Of a DNA stretch of 64,000 nucleotides, positions 25,964 through 34,503 are shown piece after piece; position 1 is the stretch's first letter, and every line of letters starts with the position of its first letter. The notes beneath the pieces are model-generated. The model was not told the origin of the DNA. It saw only the letters and a program-made list of their open reading frames with translations, and did not search any database. The position numbers and the translations under genes are program-made. Location: positions 11,990 to 75,989 of the forward strand of contig DASTPP010000395.1 in assembly GCA_035762175.1 (NCBI GenBank), in the 5' to 3' direction. Source of the stretch: DASTPP01 sp035762175 (GTDB lineage: Bacteria > Myxococcota_A > Polyangia > Polyangiales > Polyangiaceae).

Positions 25964-27666
25964 TCTCGTTCGTCGAGAACGGAAGGCGGCGGGCCGTCGG
26001 CCGGCGGGGGTGGCGGCGCGTCGGCCGTGGGTGCGCCTCGGCCGTGCCGGCCCTTCGCGCGCCCTGGCCCGGCGGCGCGGGGCGCGCCGCCCTCGGGGGT
26101 CGCCGCGCCCGGCGGGGCGGGCGACTTCAGCGCCGCGGCCGCGGCCCTGGGGTGCGCGGCCGGCGGGGGCGCCGCGGCCGTGGCCCTGGCGTGCGCCGCC
26201 GGCGGGGGCGCCGCGGGCGCTGGGGGCGGCGCCGTGGCCGCCGCGGGCGCTGCGGGCGGCGCCGTGGTCGCCGCGGGCGCTGCGGGCGCCGCCGTCGCGA
26301 GCGCGGGCGGCGCCGTCGGCGCAAGGGCCGTCGGCGGCGCCGCCGTGGCGGCGGCGCCGAGGGAGGCTACCGGGGGACTCGTCGAGGTTACCAAGGGTGT
26401 CGTCGCAGGCGCCGCGGCCTGCCCGCTAAGCGTATCGGACGGAGGGGCCGGGGGCAAAGTCGGGGCGGGCGAGGTCCTGTTGACGAACGAGGCCACCGCG
26501 CCCGGCGCCGAGCCGAGCCCCTCGGTGTGCCGCCCGCCGAGCGCCCAGGCCGTCAGGCCGATGCCGCTCGTCAGGGCCCCGGCCCCGAGCCCCAGCGCCA
26601 GCCAGCGCTTGACCCGCCGCTTGCCCGTCGACTCGAGCGCCGGCGGCGCCTTGCCCACCATGACCGCCGCGTGCACGCTGCGCGACGTGCGCGCCTCGCG
26701 CAGCGACGCCGTCAGCGAGGCGCGCGGCATGTTCGCGTTGCGCACCATCGCCGTGATGTTCTCGGCGAGCGGCTTGAGCCTCGGCGAGGCGTAGGGCGCG
26801 AGCGCCCGCGCGAGCTCGCCCGCATCTTGGAAGCGCCGCTCGAGCGGCCGGCGCAGGCAGCGGTGCACCGCCTCGGCCAGGGGCGCCGGCACGTCCGGGC
26901 GCAAGAAGGGCAGGGGCGGGAAGTCGACCTCGAGGATGCAGGCGAAGAGCTCGCCCATCGTCTCGCCCGTGAACGGCGTCCGCCCCGCCAGCAGCTCGTA
27001 CAAAATCACCCCGAGCGACCAGAGGTCGGAGCGCACGTCGACCGAGCGCGACGACCGGATCTGCTCGGGCGACATGTAGAGCGGCGACCCGATGATGGTC
27101 TGGCTCTGGGTGAGCTTGGCGTCGGGCCCCAGCAGGTCGCCCGACTCTTTGGAGATGCCGAAGTCGAGCACCTTCAGCACCAGCCCCTCGGCCTCCTCGG
27201 CGACGAACAGGTTCGAGGGCTTCAGATCGCGGTGCACGACGCCGTTGACGTGGGCCTCGGCCACCGCATCGAGCGCCTGCATGATGTAGTCGACCGCCTC
27301 GGTGACCGGCAGCCGGCCCTTCGCCTCGCACACCTGCGAGAGGTCGGCCCCCTCGAGGTACTCGATGACCATGTAGGGCGTGCCGCCCGGCGCCGTGCCT
27401 ACGTCGAGCACCCCGGCCACGTGCCGGCTGCGCAGCCGCGCCACCGCGCGCGCCTCGCGCAAGAAACGCCCCACGCTCTCGGCCTTGGCCGCCATCGAGG
27501 GCAACAGGAACTTGACCGCCACCTGCTGGTCGAGCGCGACGTGCTTGGCGACGAAGAGCACGCTCATGCCCCCCCGCCCGATCATTCGCTCGATGCGATA
27601 CTTGCCGGCCAGCAAATCGCCCGGGCTGACCGGGGCGGGGACCTGCTCACTTGGGAGGGTGTTCAT
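25960..27666 (-). CDS. Transmembrane Ser/Thr protein kinase with long Ala/Pro/Thr tail
   Basis: Encodes 568 residues from ATG 27664-27666 (a longer ATG at 27717 is possible). Kinase domain about 22-290: IGRGGMSVLF, VAVKFL, HRDLKPSN, LDFGIS, GSPLYMSPEQ, SDLWSLG; catalytically complete. One transmembrane helix about 375-397 (LALGLGAGALTSGIGLTAW). The extracytoplasmic tail is almost only Ala, Pro and Thr and is encoded by imperfect repeats of about 30 bp (about 26150-26345), perhaps a wall-spanning spacer. First gene of the coupled kinase-TPR-lipoprotein operon. The upstream stretch 27690-27770 is unusually AT-rich and probably holds the promoter. Confidence 0.9.
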   Translation of the reverse strand: MNTLPSEQVPAPVSPGDLLAGKYRIERMIGRGGMSVLFVAKHVALDQQVAVKFLLPSMAAKAESVGRFLREARAVARLRSRHVAGVLDVGTAPGGTPYMVIEYLEGADLSQVCEAKGRLPVTEAVDYIMQALDAVAEAHVNGVVHRDLKPSNLFVAEEAEGLVLKVLDFGISKESGDLLGPDAKLTQSQTIIGSPLYMSPEQIRSSRSVDVRSDLWSLGVILYELLAGRTPFTGETMGELFACILEVDFPPLPFLRPDVPAPLAEAVHRCLRRPLERRFQDAGELARALAPYASPRLKPLAENITAMVRNANMPRASLTASLREARTSRSVHAAVMVGKAPPALESTGKRRVKRWLALGLGAGALTSGIGLTAWALGGRHTEGLGSAPGAVASFVNRTSPAPTLPPAPPSDTLSGQAAAPATTPLVTSTSPPVASLGAAATAAPPTALAPTAPPALATAAPAAPAATTAPPAAPAAATAPPPAPAAPPPAAHARATAAAPPPAAHPRAAAAALKSPAPPGAATPEGGAPRAAGPGRAKGRHGRGAPTADAPPPPPADGPPPSVLDERE

Positions 27667-27794
27667 ACGTAGCGCCGTCGCCTCATGGGTCGGGCACTCC
27701 CAACCCAATAGTAGCAACTAAAACGCTTCCCAGTCGCCTTTCGCAACCTCTTTATCGCACCTCGGCCCCAAAACCTCGACCCCCAGAAAGACGA

Positions 27795-27826
27795 AAGGGG
27801 CCGAGCCCCGCGGGCTTCGACCCCTT
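27795..27826 (-). terminator. Intrinsic terminator of the desaturase gene
   Basis: On the minus strand a 13-bp stem (AAGGGG…GCCC / GGGC…CCCCTT, one mismatch and one bulge) overlaps the stop codon region and is followed by TTTCGTCTTTCT. The best classical terminator in the window. Confidence 0.65.
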
Positions 27827-28694
27827 ATCGCGGTGGGCGGCTTCGGGCCACCCTCGCCGGGCGAAGGCGCCGGTGTAGGTGTAAGGGCGCGTCGGCCGTC
27901 GAGGCCAGGGGCAGCGAGGCGACCGGCTCGACCTCGGGGCGGCGCTTGCCGAGGCGCGGCTTCTGCCCCGACGCCAGGCGGATGACCCCCAGCCAGCTCA
28001 GCAGCCGGATGACGCCGTAGGCCGGGTCGACCTCGAACCAGCGCACGGAGAACTTGGGCGACTGGCCGAACTTATGGTGGTTGTTCTGGAAGAGCTCGCC
28101 GAGCGTGACGAAGTCGACCAAGAGGCTGTTCTTCGAGCGGTCGTCCGAGTCGAAGTTGCGGTAGCCGTACTTGTGGCCGCACCAGTTGACGATGGCGCCG
28201 TGCACCGGGCCCATCACGTAGTGCACCGGCAAGAGGGCGTAGAAGGCCCAGTGCGGGGCGAAGGCGATGTAGAAGAGCGTGTAGAGCACGCCGAAGCCGA
28301 TGCGCACCGGCCAGCGGTCGGCGAAGCGGTCGAGCGCGGGCCACTCGGGCGTGCCGCCCTCGAAGCGCGGCTCGGGGCTGGCGCGGCGCGAGACGTACGA
28401 CTCGTAGCGCACCTTCGTCTGCCACATCATCGGGAAGAGCCCCGCGGTGTGGTGCGGCGAGTGGGGGTCTTGGGGGGTGTCGCTGAAGGCGTGGTGCTCG
28501 CGGTGCAGGATCGCGTACGCCCGCGGGTTCAGGTACGACGAGCCCTGCGTCAGCCAGGTGCAAAGGTGAAAGAAGCGCTCCCAGCCTTTGCTCATGGTGA
28601 ACATGCGGTGGGCGCCGTACCGGTGCAAAAAGAAGGTCTGGAAGAAGACCGAGAGGGCCCAGTGACCGACGAAAAAGAGTGCGATGGTAGCCAC
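27825..28694 (-). CDS. Acyl-CoA/fatty acid desaturase
   Basis: Encodes 289 residues from GTG 28692-28694 with GGAG at good spacing. It introduces a double bond into acyl chains, using a di-iron centre held by His boxes: HRYGAHR, HREHHAF and NNHHKFG, plus NWCGHK. Hydrophobic helices flank these boxes, as in membrane delta-9-type desaturases. Length is somewhat short, so the N-terminal helix pair may be reduced. The gene is divergent from the osmoprotectant transporter operon; the 241-bp gap between them shows no obvious site. Confidence 0.9.
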   Translation of the reverse strand: MATIALFFVGHWALSVFFQTFFLHRYGAHRMFTMSKGWERFFHLCTWLTQGSSYLNPRAYAILHREHHAFSDTPQDPHSPHHTAGLFPMMWQTKVRYESYVSRRASPEPRFEGGTPEWPALDRFADRWPVRIGFGVLYTLFYIAFAPHWAFYALLPVHYVMGPVHGAIVNWCGHKYGYRNFDSDDRSKNSLLVDFVTLGELFQNNHHKFGQSPKFSVRWFEVDPAYGVIRLLSWLGVIRLASGQKPRLGKRRPEVEPVASLPLASTADAPLHLHRRLRPARVARSRPPR

Positions 28695-28935
28695 GGTGTC
28701 TCCGCGCGTTGGGGCGCTCTGCCTGTTGCAACCGGTGCGCCCGGCCCGCTATCGAGCCGCAGTCTCGCGCGCGGGGGTCGCGAACGCGTCGGGTCCGGGT
28801 CATCTTTCCGTCACGACGCCGGGCCCCGGGCGGCCCGCCCGCGGAGCGCCGTCCGGTGAGGGGCGAAGGGGCCGCGGCGGTCGGCGGCTTCCGGGCGGGC
28901 GACGCCGCGCGCCCAGGGCCGCGGGGGGCGGGTTG

Positions 28936-29925
28936 ATGGCGGGCGCGGGCGGCGCGCCGGCGGGGGCGACGACGCGGCGCGACGACGCCGGCGCGGGCGG
29001 GCGCGCGGGCGAGGACGCCGCCGGGCGGGGGCGCGCGGGCCAGGACGCCGCCGGGCCGGGGCGCGCGGGCGAGGACGCCGCCGGGCCGGGGCGCGCGGGC
29101 GAGGGGCCGGTCGTCCGCTTCCGTCAGGTGCGCTACAGCGCGCCGGGCGGGCGCGTCATTTTGCCCCGCCTCTCGTTCGATCTCGGCCGGGGCGAGGCGC
29201 TCGCCCTGCTCGGCGAGTCGGGCTGCGGCAAGACGACGACGCTGCGGCTCGTCAACCGGCTGCTCGTGCCCGAGTCGGGTGAGGTGCTCGTCGAGGGGCG
29301 GCCGACCGCGGTGTGGGACGCGATCGCCCTGCGCCGCCGCGTCGGCTACGTGATGCAGGGCTTCGGGCTCTTTCCGCACCGCAGCGTGCGCGACAACGTC
29401 GCCACCGTGCCCTCGCTCGAGGGCTGGCCGCGCGCCGCGATCGACGCCCGCGTCGACGAGCTGCTCGCGCTCGTGAAGCTGCCGCCGGGCGAGTTCGGCG
29501 CCCGCTTCCCCGACGAGCTCTCGGGCGGGCAGCGCCAGCGCGTCGCCGTCGCCCGCGCGCTCGCCGCCCGGCCCCCGCTGGTCTTGCTCGACGAGCCCTT
29601 CGGCGCCCTCGATCCGCTGACGCGCGCCGCGCTGCGGCGCGAGTTCAACGCCCTGCGCCGCTCGCTCGGCCTGAGCGCGCTCTTCGTCACCCACGACGTG
29701 CTCGAGGCCCTCGAGGTCGGCACGCACGTCGGGCTGATGCACGAGGGCGAGCTCGTGCTGCTCGCGACGCCCGAGGGCTTTCTCGCGTCGGACCACCCGC
29801 GCGCCCGCGCCTACCTGGCGACGCTGCCTTCGTTCGGGCGCGGGGCCGCGCCGGCGCCTTTCGGGGCCGAGGCGTGGGGGCATGGCGCGGGGCCCCCCGC
29901 GCCGCCGGAGGGGCGGGGTGGCTGA
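28936..29925 (+). CDS. Osmoprotectant-type ABC transporter, ATP-binding subunit
   Basis: Encodes 329 residues. Walker A LGESGCGKTTT, Q-loop (YVMQGFGLFPH), signature LSGGQRQRV, Walker B VLLDEPFGALDP and the switch His (VTHDV) are intact. Sequence style matches the glycine-betaine/choline group (OpuCA/ProV). An unusual N-terminal head of about 55 residues contains three copies of AGEDAAGPGR encoded by a 30-bp tandem repeat. No alternative start lies between this repeat and the ABC domain. Overlaps the permease gene. Confidence 0.88.
   Translation: MAGAGGAPAGATTRRDDAGAGGRAGEDAAGRGRAGQDAAGPGRAGEDAAGPGRAGEGPVVRFRQVRYSAPGGRVILPRLSFDLGRGEALALLGESGCGKTTTLRLVNRLLVPESGEVLVEGRPTAVWDAIALRRRVGYVMQGFGLFPHRSVRDNVATVPSLEGWPRAAIDARVDELLALVKLPPGEFGARFPDELSGGQRQRVAVARALAARPPLVLLDEPFGALDPLTRAALRREFNALRRSLGLSALFVTHDVLEALEVGTHVGLMHEGELVLLATPEGFLASDHPRARAYLATLPSFGRGAAPAPFGAEAWGHGAGPPAPPEGRGG
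29001..29106 (+). repeat. 30-bp in-frame tandem repeat in the ABC ATPase gene
   Basis: Units at 29001-29030, 29031-29060 and 29061-29090, plus a partial one from 29091, each starting GCGCGCGGGCGAGGACGCCG or one base different. Encodes the decapeptide AGEDAAGPGR. Confidence 0.85.
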
Positions 29926-31489
29926 GCGGCTCGGCGGGGCGTTGGGCGGGGGCGCGGCCGAGCGCCTGCTCGCCCCGCTGCCGGGGGCGCTCGCCGAGCA
30001 CCTCGCCCTCGTCGCCTTCGCCCTCGCCTTCGCGCTCGCGCTCGGCGTTCCGCTCGGGGTGCTGGCCGAGCGCCGCCCGCGCCTGCGCCTCGCGGTCGTC
30101 GGCGCCGCCAACGTCGTTCAGACCGTGCCGAGCCTCGCCCTCTTCGGCCTGCTCTTGCCCCTGCCCTGGGTGGGGGGCGTCGGCGCGCGCTCGGCCGTCG
30201 TCGCGCTGATGCTCTACGCGCTCTTGCCGGTCGTGCGCGGCACGCTCGCGGGGCTCGAGTCGGTCGACCCCGGCGTGCGCGAGGCGGCGCTGGCGCTCGG
30301 CATGACCGGACGGCAGCGGCTCGTTCGGGTCGAGCTGCCCCTCGCGCTGCCCGTGCTGCTCTCGGGCGCGCGCGTCGCCGCCGTCACCTGCGTCGGCGTC
30401 GCCACTGTCGCGGCGGCCGTCGGCGCGGGCGGCCTCGGCGCGCTCATCTTCCGGGGTCTGCGCTCGAACGACGACGCGCTCCTGGTCGCCGGGGCCCTGC
30501 CGGCCGCCCTGCTCGCCCTCGCCTTCGACCTCGGCTTCGGCGCGCTCGCCCGCGCCCTCGACCCCCGCCGGCGCCGCCCCGGCCCGCCGCGCGCCCGGCG
30601 CCGCCTCGCCCTCGCCCTCGGCGCCGCGGGCCTCGCCGCGGCCGCCCTCGGCTTGCTCGCCCCCGCCGCGCGCCGCGGGGGCGCCCCCGCGATCGCCGTC
30701 GGCGCCAAGGACTTCACCGAGCAGGTGCTGCTCGGCGAGCTCATCGCCCAGCTGCTCGAGGCCGAGGGCGCGCCGGTGCGCCGCGTCTTCGAGCTGGGCG
30801 GCAACCTCTGCCACGAGGCGCTCGTGGCCGGGCAGATCGACGTGTACCCCGAGTACACGGGCACCGCCCTCACGGCGATCCTCGGGCGGCCGCCGGGGCG
30901 CGATCCGATCGAGGTGCGCGCGACCGTCGCGCGCGAGTACGCCGCGCGCTTCGGGGCCCGGGTGAGCGGCTCGCTCGGCTTCGGCAACGACTTCGCCATC
31001 TTGGTCCGGGGCGACGACGCCCGCCGCCTCGGGCTCACGACCATCTCGCAGGCCGCCCCCTTCGCCGCCGGGTGGCGCGCCGGCTTCGGGCAAGACTTCG
31101 TCTCGCGCCCCGACGGCTACGAGGGCTTCGTGCGGGCCTACGGCCTGCGCTTCGGCGCCCCCCCCCGCGAGATGGACCTCTCGCTCACCTACCGCGCGCT
31201 CGCCGCGGGCGAGGTCGACCTCATCGCGGGCAACTCGACCGACGGGCGCATCAAGGCGCTCGACCTCGCGCAGCTCGTCGACGATCGGGCCTTCTTTCCG
31301 CCCTACGAGGCCGTGCTCGTCGCGCGCGAGGGCTCGCTCGCCCGGAGCCCCGCCCTCGCCCGCGTCGTCGCCCGCCTCGAGGGCGCCATCTCGGTCGACG
31401 AGATGCGCGGGCTCAACGGCGAGGTCGACGGGCGAAAGCGCGCCCCGGCCGAGGTCGTGCGCGAGCTGCGGCGGCGCAAGGGGTGGTGA
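29918..31489 (+). CDS. Osmoprotectant ABC transporter, fused permease and substrate-binding protein
   Basis: Encodes 523 residues. GTG 29918 is preferred (GGAGGGG just upstream; the frame overlaps the ATPase stop by 8 bp); ATG 29882 is the longer alternative. Residues about 25-215 are the permease with five to six hydrophobic helices and the coupling loop VREAALALGMTGRQRL. After another hydrophobic segment (about 230-250), residues 260-523 form the binding protein (VGAKDFTEQVLLGELIAQLL, IDVYPEYTGTAL, AGNSTDGRIKALDL), as in OpuAC/OpuCC. Import of betaine, choline or a similar compatible solute is likely. Confidence 0.88.
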   Translation: MAERLGGALGGGAAERLLAPLPGALAEHLALVAFALAFALALGVPLGVLAERRPRLRLAVVGAANVVQTVPSLALFGLLLPLPWVGGVGARSAVVALMLYALLPVVRGTLAGLESVDPGVREAALALGMTGRQRLVRVELPLALPVLLSGARVAAVTCVGVATVAAAVGAGGLGALIFRGLRSNDDALLVAGALPAALLALAFDLGFGALARALDPRRRRPGPPRARRRLALALGAAGLAAAALGLLAPAARRGGAPAIAVGAKDFTEQVLLGELIAQLLEAEGAPVRRVFELGGNLCHEALVAGQIDVYPEYTGTALTAILGRPPGRDPIEVRATVAREYAARFGARVSGSLGFGNDFAILVRGDDARRLGLTTISQAAPFAAGWRAGFGQDFVSRPDGYEGFVRAYGLRFGAPPREMDLSLTYRALAAGEVDLIAGNSTDGRIKALDLAQLVDDRAFFPPYEAVLVAREGSLARSPALARVVARLEGAISVDEMRGLNGEVDGRKRAPAEVVRELRRRKGW

Positions 31490-31558
31490 GCGGCCGGGGC
31501 CAAAGGGCGTCCGGCGGACCCGCGACGAGGGGGGCGGGCCGCCCTCGGCCGAGGGGCG

Positions 31559-31588
31559 CGCCCCCGGGCCCGCGCCGCCCCGGGGGCG
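31559..31588 (+). terminator. Hairpin after the ABC transporter operon
   Basis: CGCCCCCGGG / CCCGGGGGCG, 10-bp perfect stem with a 10-nt loop, 70 bp after the stop codon. No T-tract. Confidence 0.4.
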
Positions 31589-31722
31589 AGGCCCCGGGGG
31601 AACGTAAAGGGAGCGGGGGCGACCCGGGGCCCGTCTAACGCGGTGCTCAGGGCCGAAACGGGCCACGGCGTCGGCCGCGAGCGGGGCGCGGGCAGGCGTT
31701 CCGGCGGGGCCCGGGCCTCTGC

Positions 31723-31728
31723 TACACT
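31723..31728 (+). promoter_or_regulatory. Candidate extended -10 element (leaderless mRNA)
   Basis: TGCTACACT (hexamer TACACT) ends 8 bp before ATG 31737, so transcription would begin at or next to the start codon. Confidence 0.35.
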
Positions 31729-31736
31729 CGGGCGCG

Positions 31737-32422
31737 ATGGCAGGTGAGCCGCCGGCCGAGGGCGATTACACGGGGCGTTGCGGCTCGTGCGGCAATTACA
31801 TGCGCAAGGGGTTCGACCCGTCGGTCGGGGCCGTCGTCGGCCGCTGCGCGATTGAGATGTTCCCCCCCCCGGTGAAGATTACGGCCACCTGCAGCGAGCA
31901 CCGCCCCCGCGGCCAGCCCCGCCCGGCCGCGCCCCCGCCCCGGGCGGCGCGCGGCGCGGGCCGGTCGCCGTCGCGCGAGGCCTTGCCGCCCGCCCCGAAG
32001 CTCAGGCTACCCTCGGAGATCGACCTGGACATGGACGTCGAGACCTTTCGTGCCGTACTGCGGCAGGTGCTACGCGAAGAGCTGGGCGCGGGCGACGCCG
32101 AGATCGGCGCCCGCTGGCGGGGCGGCGAGCTGGTGCTCAAGCCCGGCAAAGAGGGGGTCGCCGACAAGCGCGTGCCCATCGAGGTGTTCTTTCACAAGAT
32201 CGTGATGATGCGTGACAAGCTGCGGGTGCTCGAGCAGCGCATCAACGGGCACGCGGGCCTGAGCGCCGAAGACAAGGTGGCGCTGCAGCAGTACGTCACG
32301 GCGTGCTACGGCACGTTGACCACCTTCAACGTGCTCTTCTCCGACCCGAAGGCCGAGGGCTTCCGCGGCGCGGGCGGCAAAGACGATTTAGGCACCGGGG
32401 GGGGAGGCGGAGCGAACAGTGA
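31737..32422 (+). CDS. Hypothetical protein with Cys motif; probable frameshift near its end
   Basis: N-terminal Cys cluster (CGSCGNYM…GRCAIE…ATCSEH) suggests a small zinc-binding head. A Pro/Arg linker and a helical domain follow (about 95-215: ETFRAVLRQVLREELG, VEVFFHKIV-like and KVALQQYVTACYGTL). As read, the frame has no stop until 33407 and would run out of frame through the whole GGDEF gene. A one-base insertion in the G8 tract (32397-32404) would end the protein at TGA 32420-32422, overlapping the next GTG start as GTGA. The end given assumes this. Unknown function; possibly coupled to the diguanylate cyclase. Confidence 0.6.
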
Positions 32423-33360
32423 GCGGGCAAGGCGACGACGACAAGAAGGGCCCGATGCCGGCGCCCCACGCGGCGCGCACGCTGCGGGCCGAGTACGAGG
32501 GCGGCGCCATCAGCCGCGCCGTGCTCGAGGCCATCAAGGCGCAGCAGAGCCCAGTGCTCGTGCTCATCTCGGGCAAAGACGTGGGGCGGCGCTACAGCCT
32601 GCACGGCTCGCTGCTGGTCGGGCGCGACCCGGCGGCGGGCGTCTCGCTGCCGAACGATCGGCTCGTCTCCTGGCACCACGCCCGCATCGAAGACCGGGGC
32701 GACGGCTGGTGGCTGGTCGACCTCGGCTCGACCAACGGCTCGCTCGTCAACGGCGAGAAGACGACCGCGCGCGAGCTCAAGCCGCACGACAAGATCGTCT
32801 TCGGCAGCACCGTGCTCCGGTTCGAGCTGCAGAGCGCCATCGAGCGGGCCTACGACCAGCAGCTCGAGCGCCTGCTCAACACCGACGACCTGTCGGGGCT
32901 ACTCTTGCGCCGCCGCTTCGACGCCGACGCCGAGGCCATGATCGAGTCCGCGCGCGTCGCCGGCGGCTCGGTCGGCATGCTCGTGATGGACCTCGACGGC
33001 GTCAAGCGCATCAACGACACCCACGGCCACCTCTTCGGCGCCTACGTCATCGGCGAGGCGGGCAAGCTCATCGGCCGCGTCATCGGCGAGCGCGGCCTCG
33101 CCTCGCGCTTCGGCGGCGACGAGTACGTCGCCGTCTTCCCCGGGCTCGACTGCGAGCGCACGCTGGCGGTGGGCGAAGAGATCTTGCGCGCGCTCAACGA
33201 GCACCCGTTCGAGCGCGAAGGCATCGTCCTGCGGCCCGGCATCAGCCTGGGCGCCGCCGCCTACCCCGAGGCGGGCGGCGATCTGCCCTCGCTCTTCCAC
33301 GCCGCCGACGAGGCCCTCTACCGCGCCAAGCAGGCCGGCAAGAACCGCGTCTGCCGCTGA
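32419..33360 (+). CDS. FHA-GGDEF diguanylate cyclase
   Basis: Encodes 313 residues from GTG with GGAG 6 bp upstream. FHA domain about 50-140 (LLVGRDPAAGVSL, LVSWHHARI, LGSTNGSLVNG), which binds phosphothreonine. GGDEF domain about 155-313 with MDLDGVKRINDTHGH and the active-site loop RFGGDEYVAVF (Tyr replaces Phe). No RxxD inhibitory site precedes the loop. The product would make c-di-GMP under control of a Ser/Thr kinase; FHA-GGDEF proteins are known from Bdellovibrio (DgcB). Confidence 0.92.
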   Translation: MSGQGDDDKKGPMPAPHAARTLRAEYEGGAISRAVLEAIKAQQSPVLVLISGKDVGRRYSLHGSLLVGRDPAAGVSLPNDRLVSWHHARIEDRGDGWWLVDLGSTNGSLVNGEKTTARELKPHDKIVFGSTVLRFELQSAIERAYDQQLERLLNTDDLSGLLLRRRFDADAEAMIESARVAGGSVGMLVMDLDGVKRINDTHGHLFGAYVIGEAGKLIGRVIGERGLASRFGGDEYVAVFPGLDCERTLAVGEEILRALNEHPFEREGIVLRPGISLGAAAYPEAGGDLPSLFHAADEALYRAKQAGKNRVCR

Positions 33361-33403
33361 CCCGACCGCGTTCGATGCGGCCAGAAGGCGGCCCGGGGGG
33401 CGC

Positions 33404-33431
33404 TTGACAAGCGGCCGGGCGAATTTATCCA
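33404..33431 (+). promoter_or_regulatory. Sigma-70-type promoter upstream of hsp20
   Basis: TTGACA (33404-33409), 16-bp spacer, TATCCA (33426-33431). If used for hsp20 it gives a leader of about 235 nt. The rest of the 315-bp gap is GC-rich with no recognised heat-shock operator (no CIRCE). Confidence 0.45.
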
Positions 33432-33675
33432 CGGTGGTCGAGGGCTCCGCCCCGAGCGACCCGCCCCCGGCGCGGCACGAAGGCCGCCGCGCTCGAGGTG
33501 CGTGGGTGCGGGGGCGGCCGGCGCCCGGCCCGACCCATCTCGGCCACGCCGCGCCGCCCCCGCGAGCCCAGCCGCCCGGCCGGCCTCGCGCCGCCCGGGC
33601 CGCGCCCCGGCGGCCGAGCCGCCCGGGCGCGCGTCAGGACCGACTCAACCTACGTGACTCTCTCGGAGGTGCACC

Positions 33676-34149
33676 ATGTGGAACATGTTCGACCCCTTCC
33701 CCATGTTCGATCGGGTTTTCGACGACGTCATGCGGTCGGCGCTCGGCACGGCCACGGCGGCGCAGAACTACTCGCCCGCCGTCGACGTGCGCGCCGACGA
33801 CGACAAGGTCGTCTTTCACTGCGACCTGCCGGGCGTACGCCGCGACGACCTCTCGCTCACGCTCGAGAACGGCGTGCTGACCATCAAGGGCGAGCGCAAG
33901 TACCGGGCGGGCTCGGGCCAAGAGAAGGTCTGGCTGGGCCGCAGCTACGGCGCCTTCTCGCGCTCGTTCTCGCTGCCCGAGGGCCTCGACGAGCAGGGCC
34001 TGTCGGCCGAGCTCGCCGACGGCGTGCTCACCATCACCGTGCCCAAGCACCCGAAGGCCAAGCCGCGCCGCATCGAGATCCGCGGCGGCTCTTCGCCCAG
34101 GCAGCTCGAGAGCGGCGAGGGCAACGGCAACGGGCAGCAGGGCGGGTGA
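33676..34149 (+). CDS. Hsp20/alpha-crystallin small heat-shock protein
   Basis: Encodes 157 residues, with GGAGGT 8 bp before the ATG. The alpha-crystallin domain (about 35-135) contains VVFHCDLPGVRRDDLSLTLE-type strands, the conserved GVLTIKGER and the late ADGVLTITVPK motif (A-x-x-x-GVL). An N-terminal MWNMFDPFPMFDRVF arm and a Gly/Asn/Gln tail flank it. It holds unfolding proteins for refolding by ATP-dependent chaperones. Single gene; a repeat-rich convergent region follows. Confidence 0.94.
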   Translation: MWNMFDPFPMFDRVFDDVMRSALGTATAAQNYSPAVDVRADDDKVVFHCDLPGVRRDDLSLTLENGVLTIKGERKYRAGSGQEKVWLGRSYGAFSRSFSLPEGLDEQGLSAELADGVLTITVPKHPKAKPRRIEIRGGSSPRQLESGEGNGNGQQGG

Positions 34150-34246
34150 GATCGACACAACCTCCCACCCTGGGCGCAGGGGCGCCTGTGCCAAGCGACC
34201 GAGCAGGGGCGAGTGGGGCCTGGCACAGCAAAGAACATCGTGAAAA

Positions 34247-34353
34247 CGACCCCTGAGGGGTGGCACAACCGCTCTGCAGAGCGGCACAGCGACCCCTCCG
34301 GGGTGGCACAACCGCTCTCGAGAGCGGCACAGCGACCCCTCCGGGGGGTGCAC
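34247..34353. repeat. 43-bp tandem repeat with internal palindromes
   Basis: Copies at 34247-34289 and 34290-34332, with a third partial copy from 34333. Each carries CGACCCCT…GGGGTGGCACAACC followed by a perfect 16-bp palindrome. The palindrome is CCGCTCTGCAGAGCGG (34269-34284) in copy 1 and CCGCTCTCGAGAGCGG (34312-34327) in copy 2, so its centre changes while pairing is kept. Confidence 0.8.
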
Positions 34354-34403
34354 CCGCCCAGCAGAGAGGTGCGAGCACCGCAAAGGGGTGGCCAAAGGTC
34401 TCT

Positions 34404-34503
34404 GCAAAGGCCTCCGGGCACCCTCCGAGGTAGCCCCCCCTCAATGCATTGACCCCCCTGGCACCTCGGAAGGTGCCCCCCCCATCAATGCAGAGACCTC
34501 CGG
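34404..34503. other. Repeat-rich intergenic tract
   Basis: Contains the palindrome TCAATGCATTGA (34441-34452), a hairpin GGCACCT/AGGTGCC with a 4-base loop (34460-34477), and two copies of CCTCCGGGCACC (about 34411 and 34497). It lies between hsp20 and the helicase gene (convergent), where I see no gene. Confidence 0.5.

Noticed and set aside
33432..33675. Possible RNA thermometer (ROSE or fourU) in the hsp20 leader
   Set aside because: No UUUU or GCU-type anti-Shine-Dalgarno pairing with GGAGGT could be seen by eye; the leader length itself is uncertain.
34261..34280. TGGCACAACCGCTCTGC as a sigma-54 promoter
   Set aside because: GG-to-GC spacing is two bases too long, and the sequence is part of a tandem repeat.
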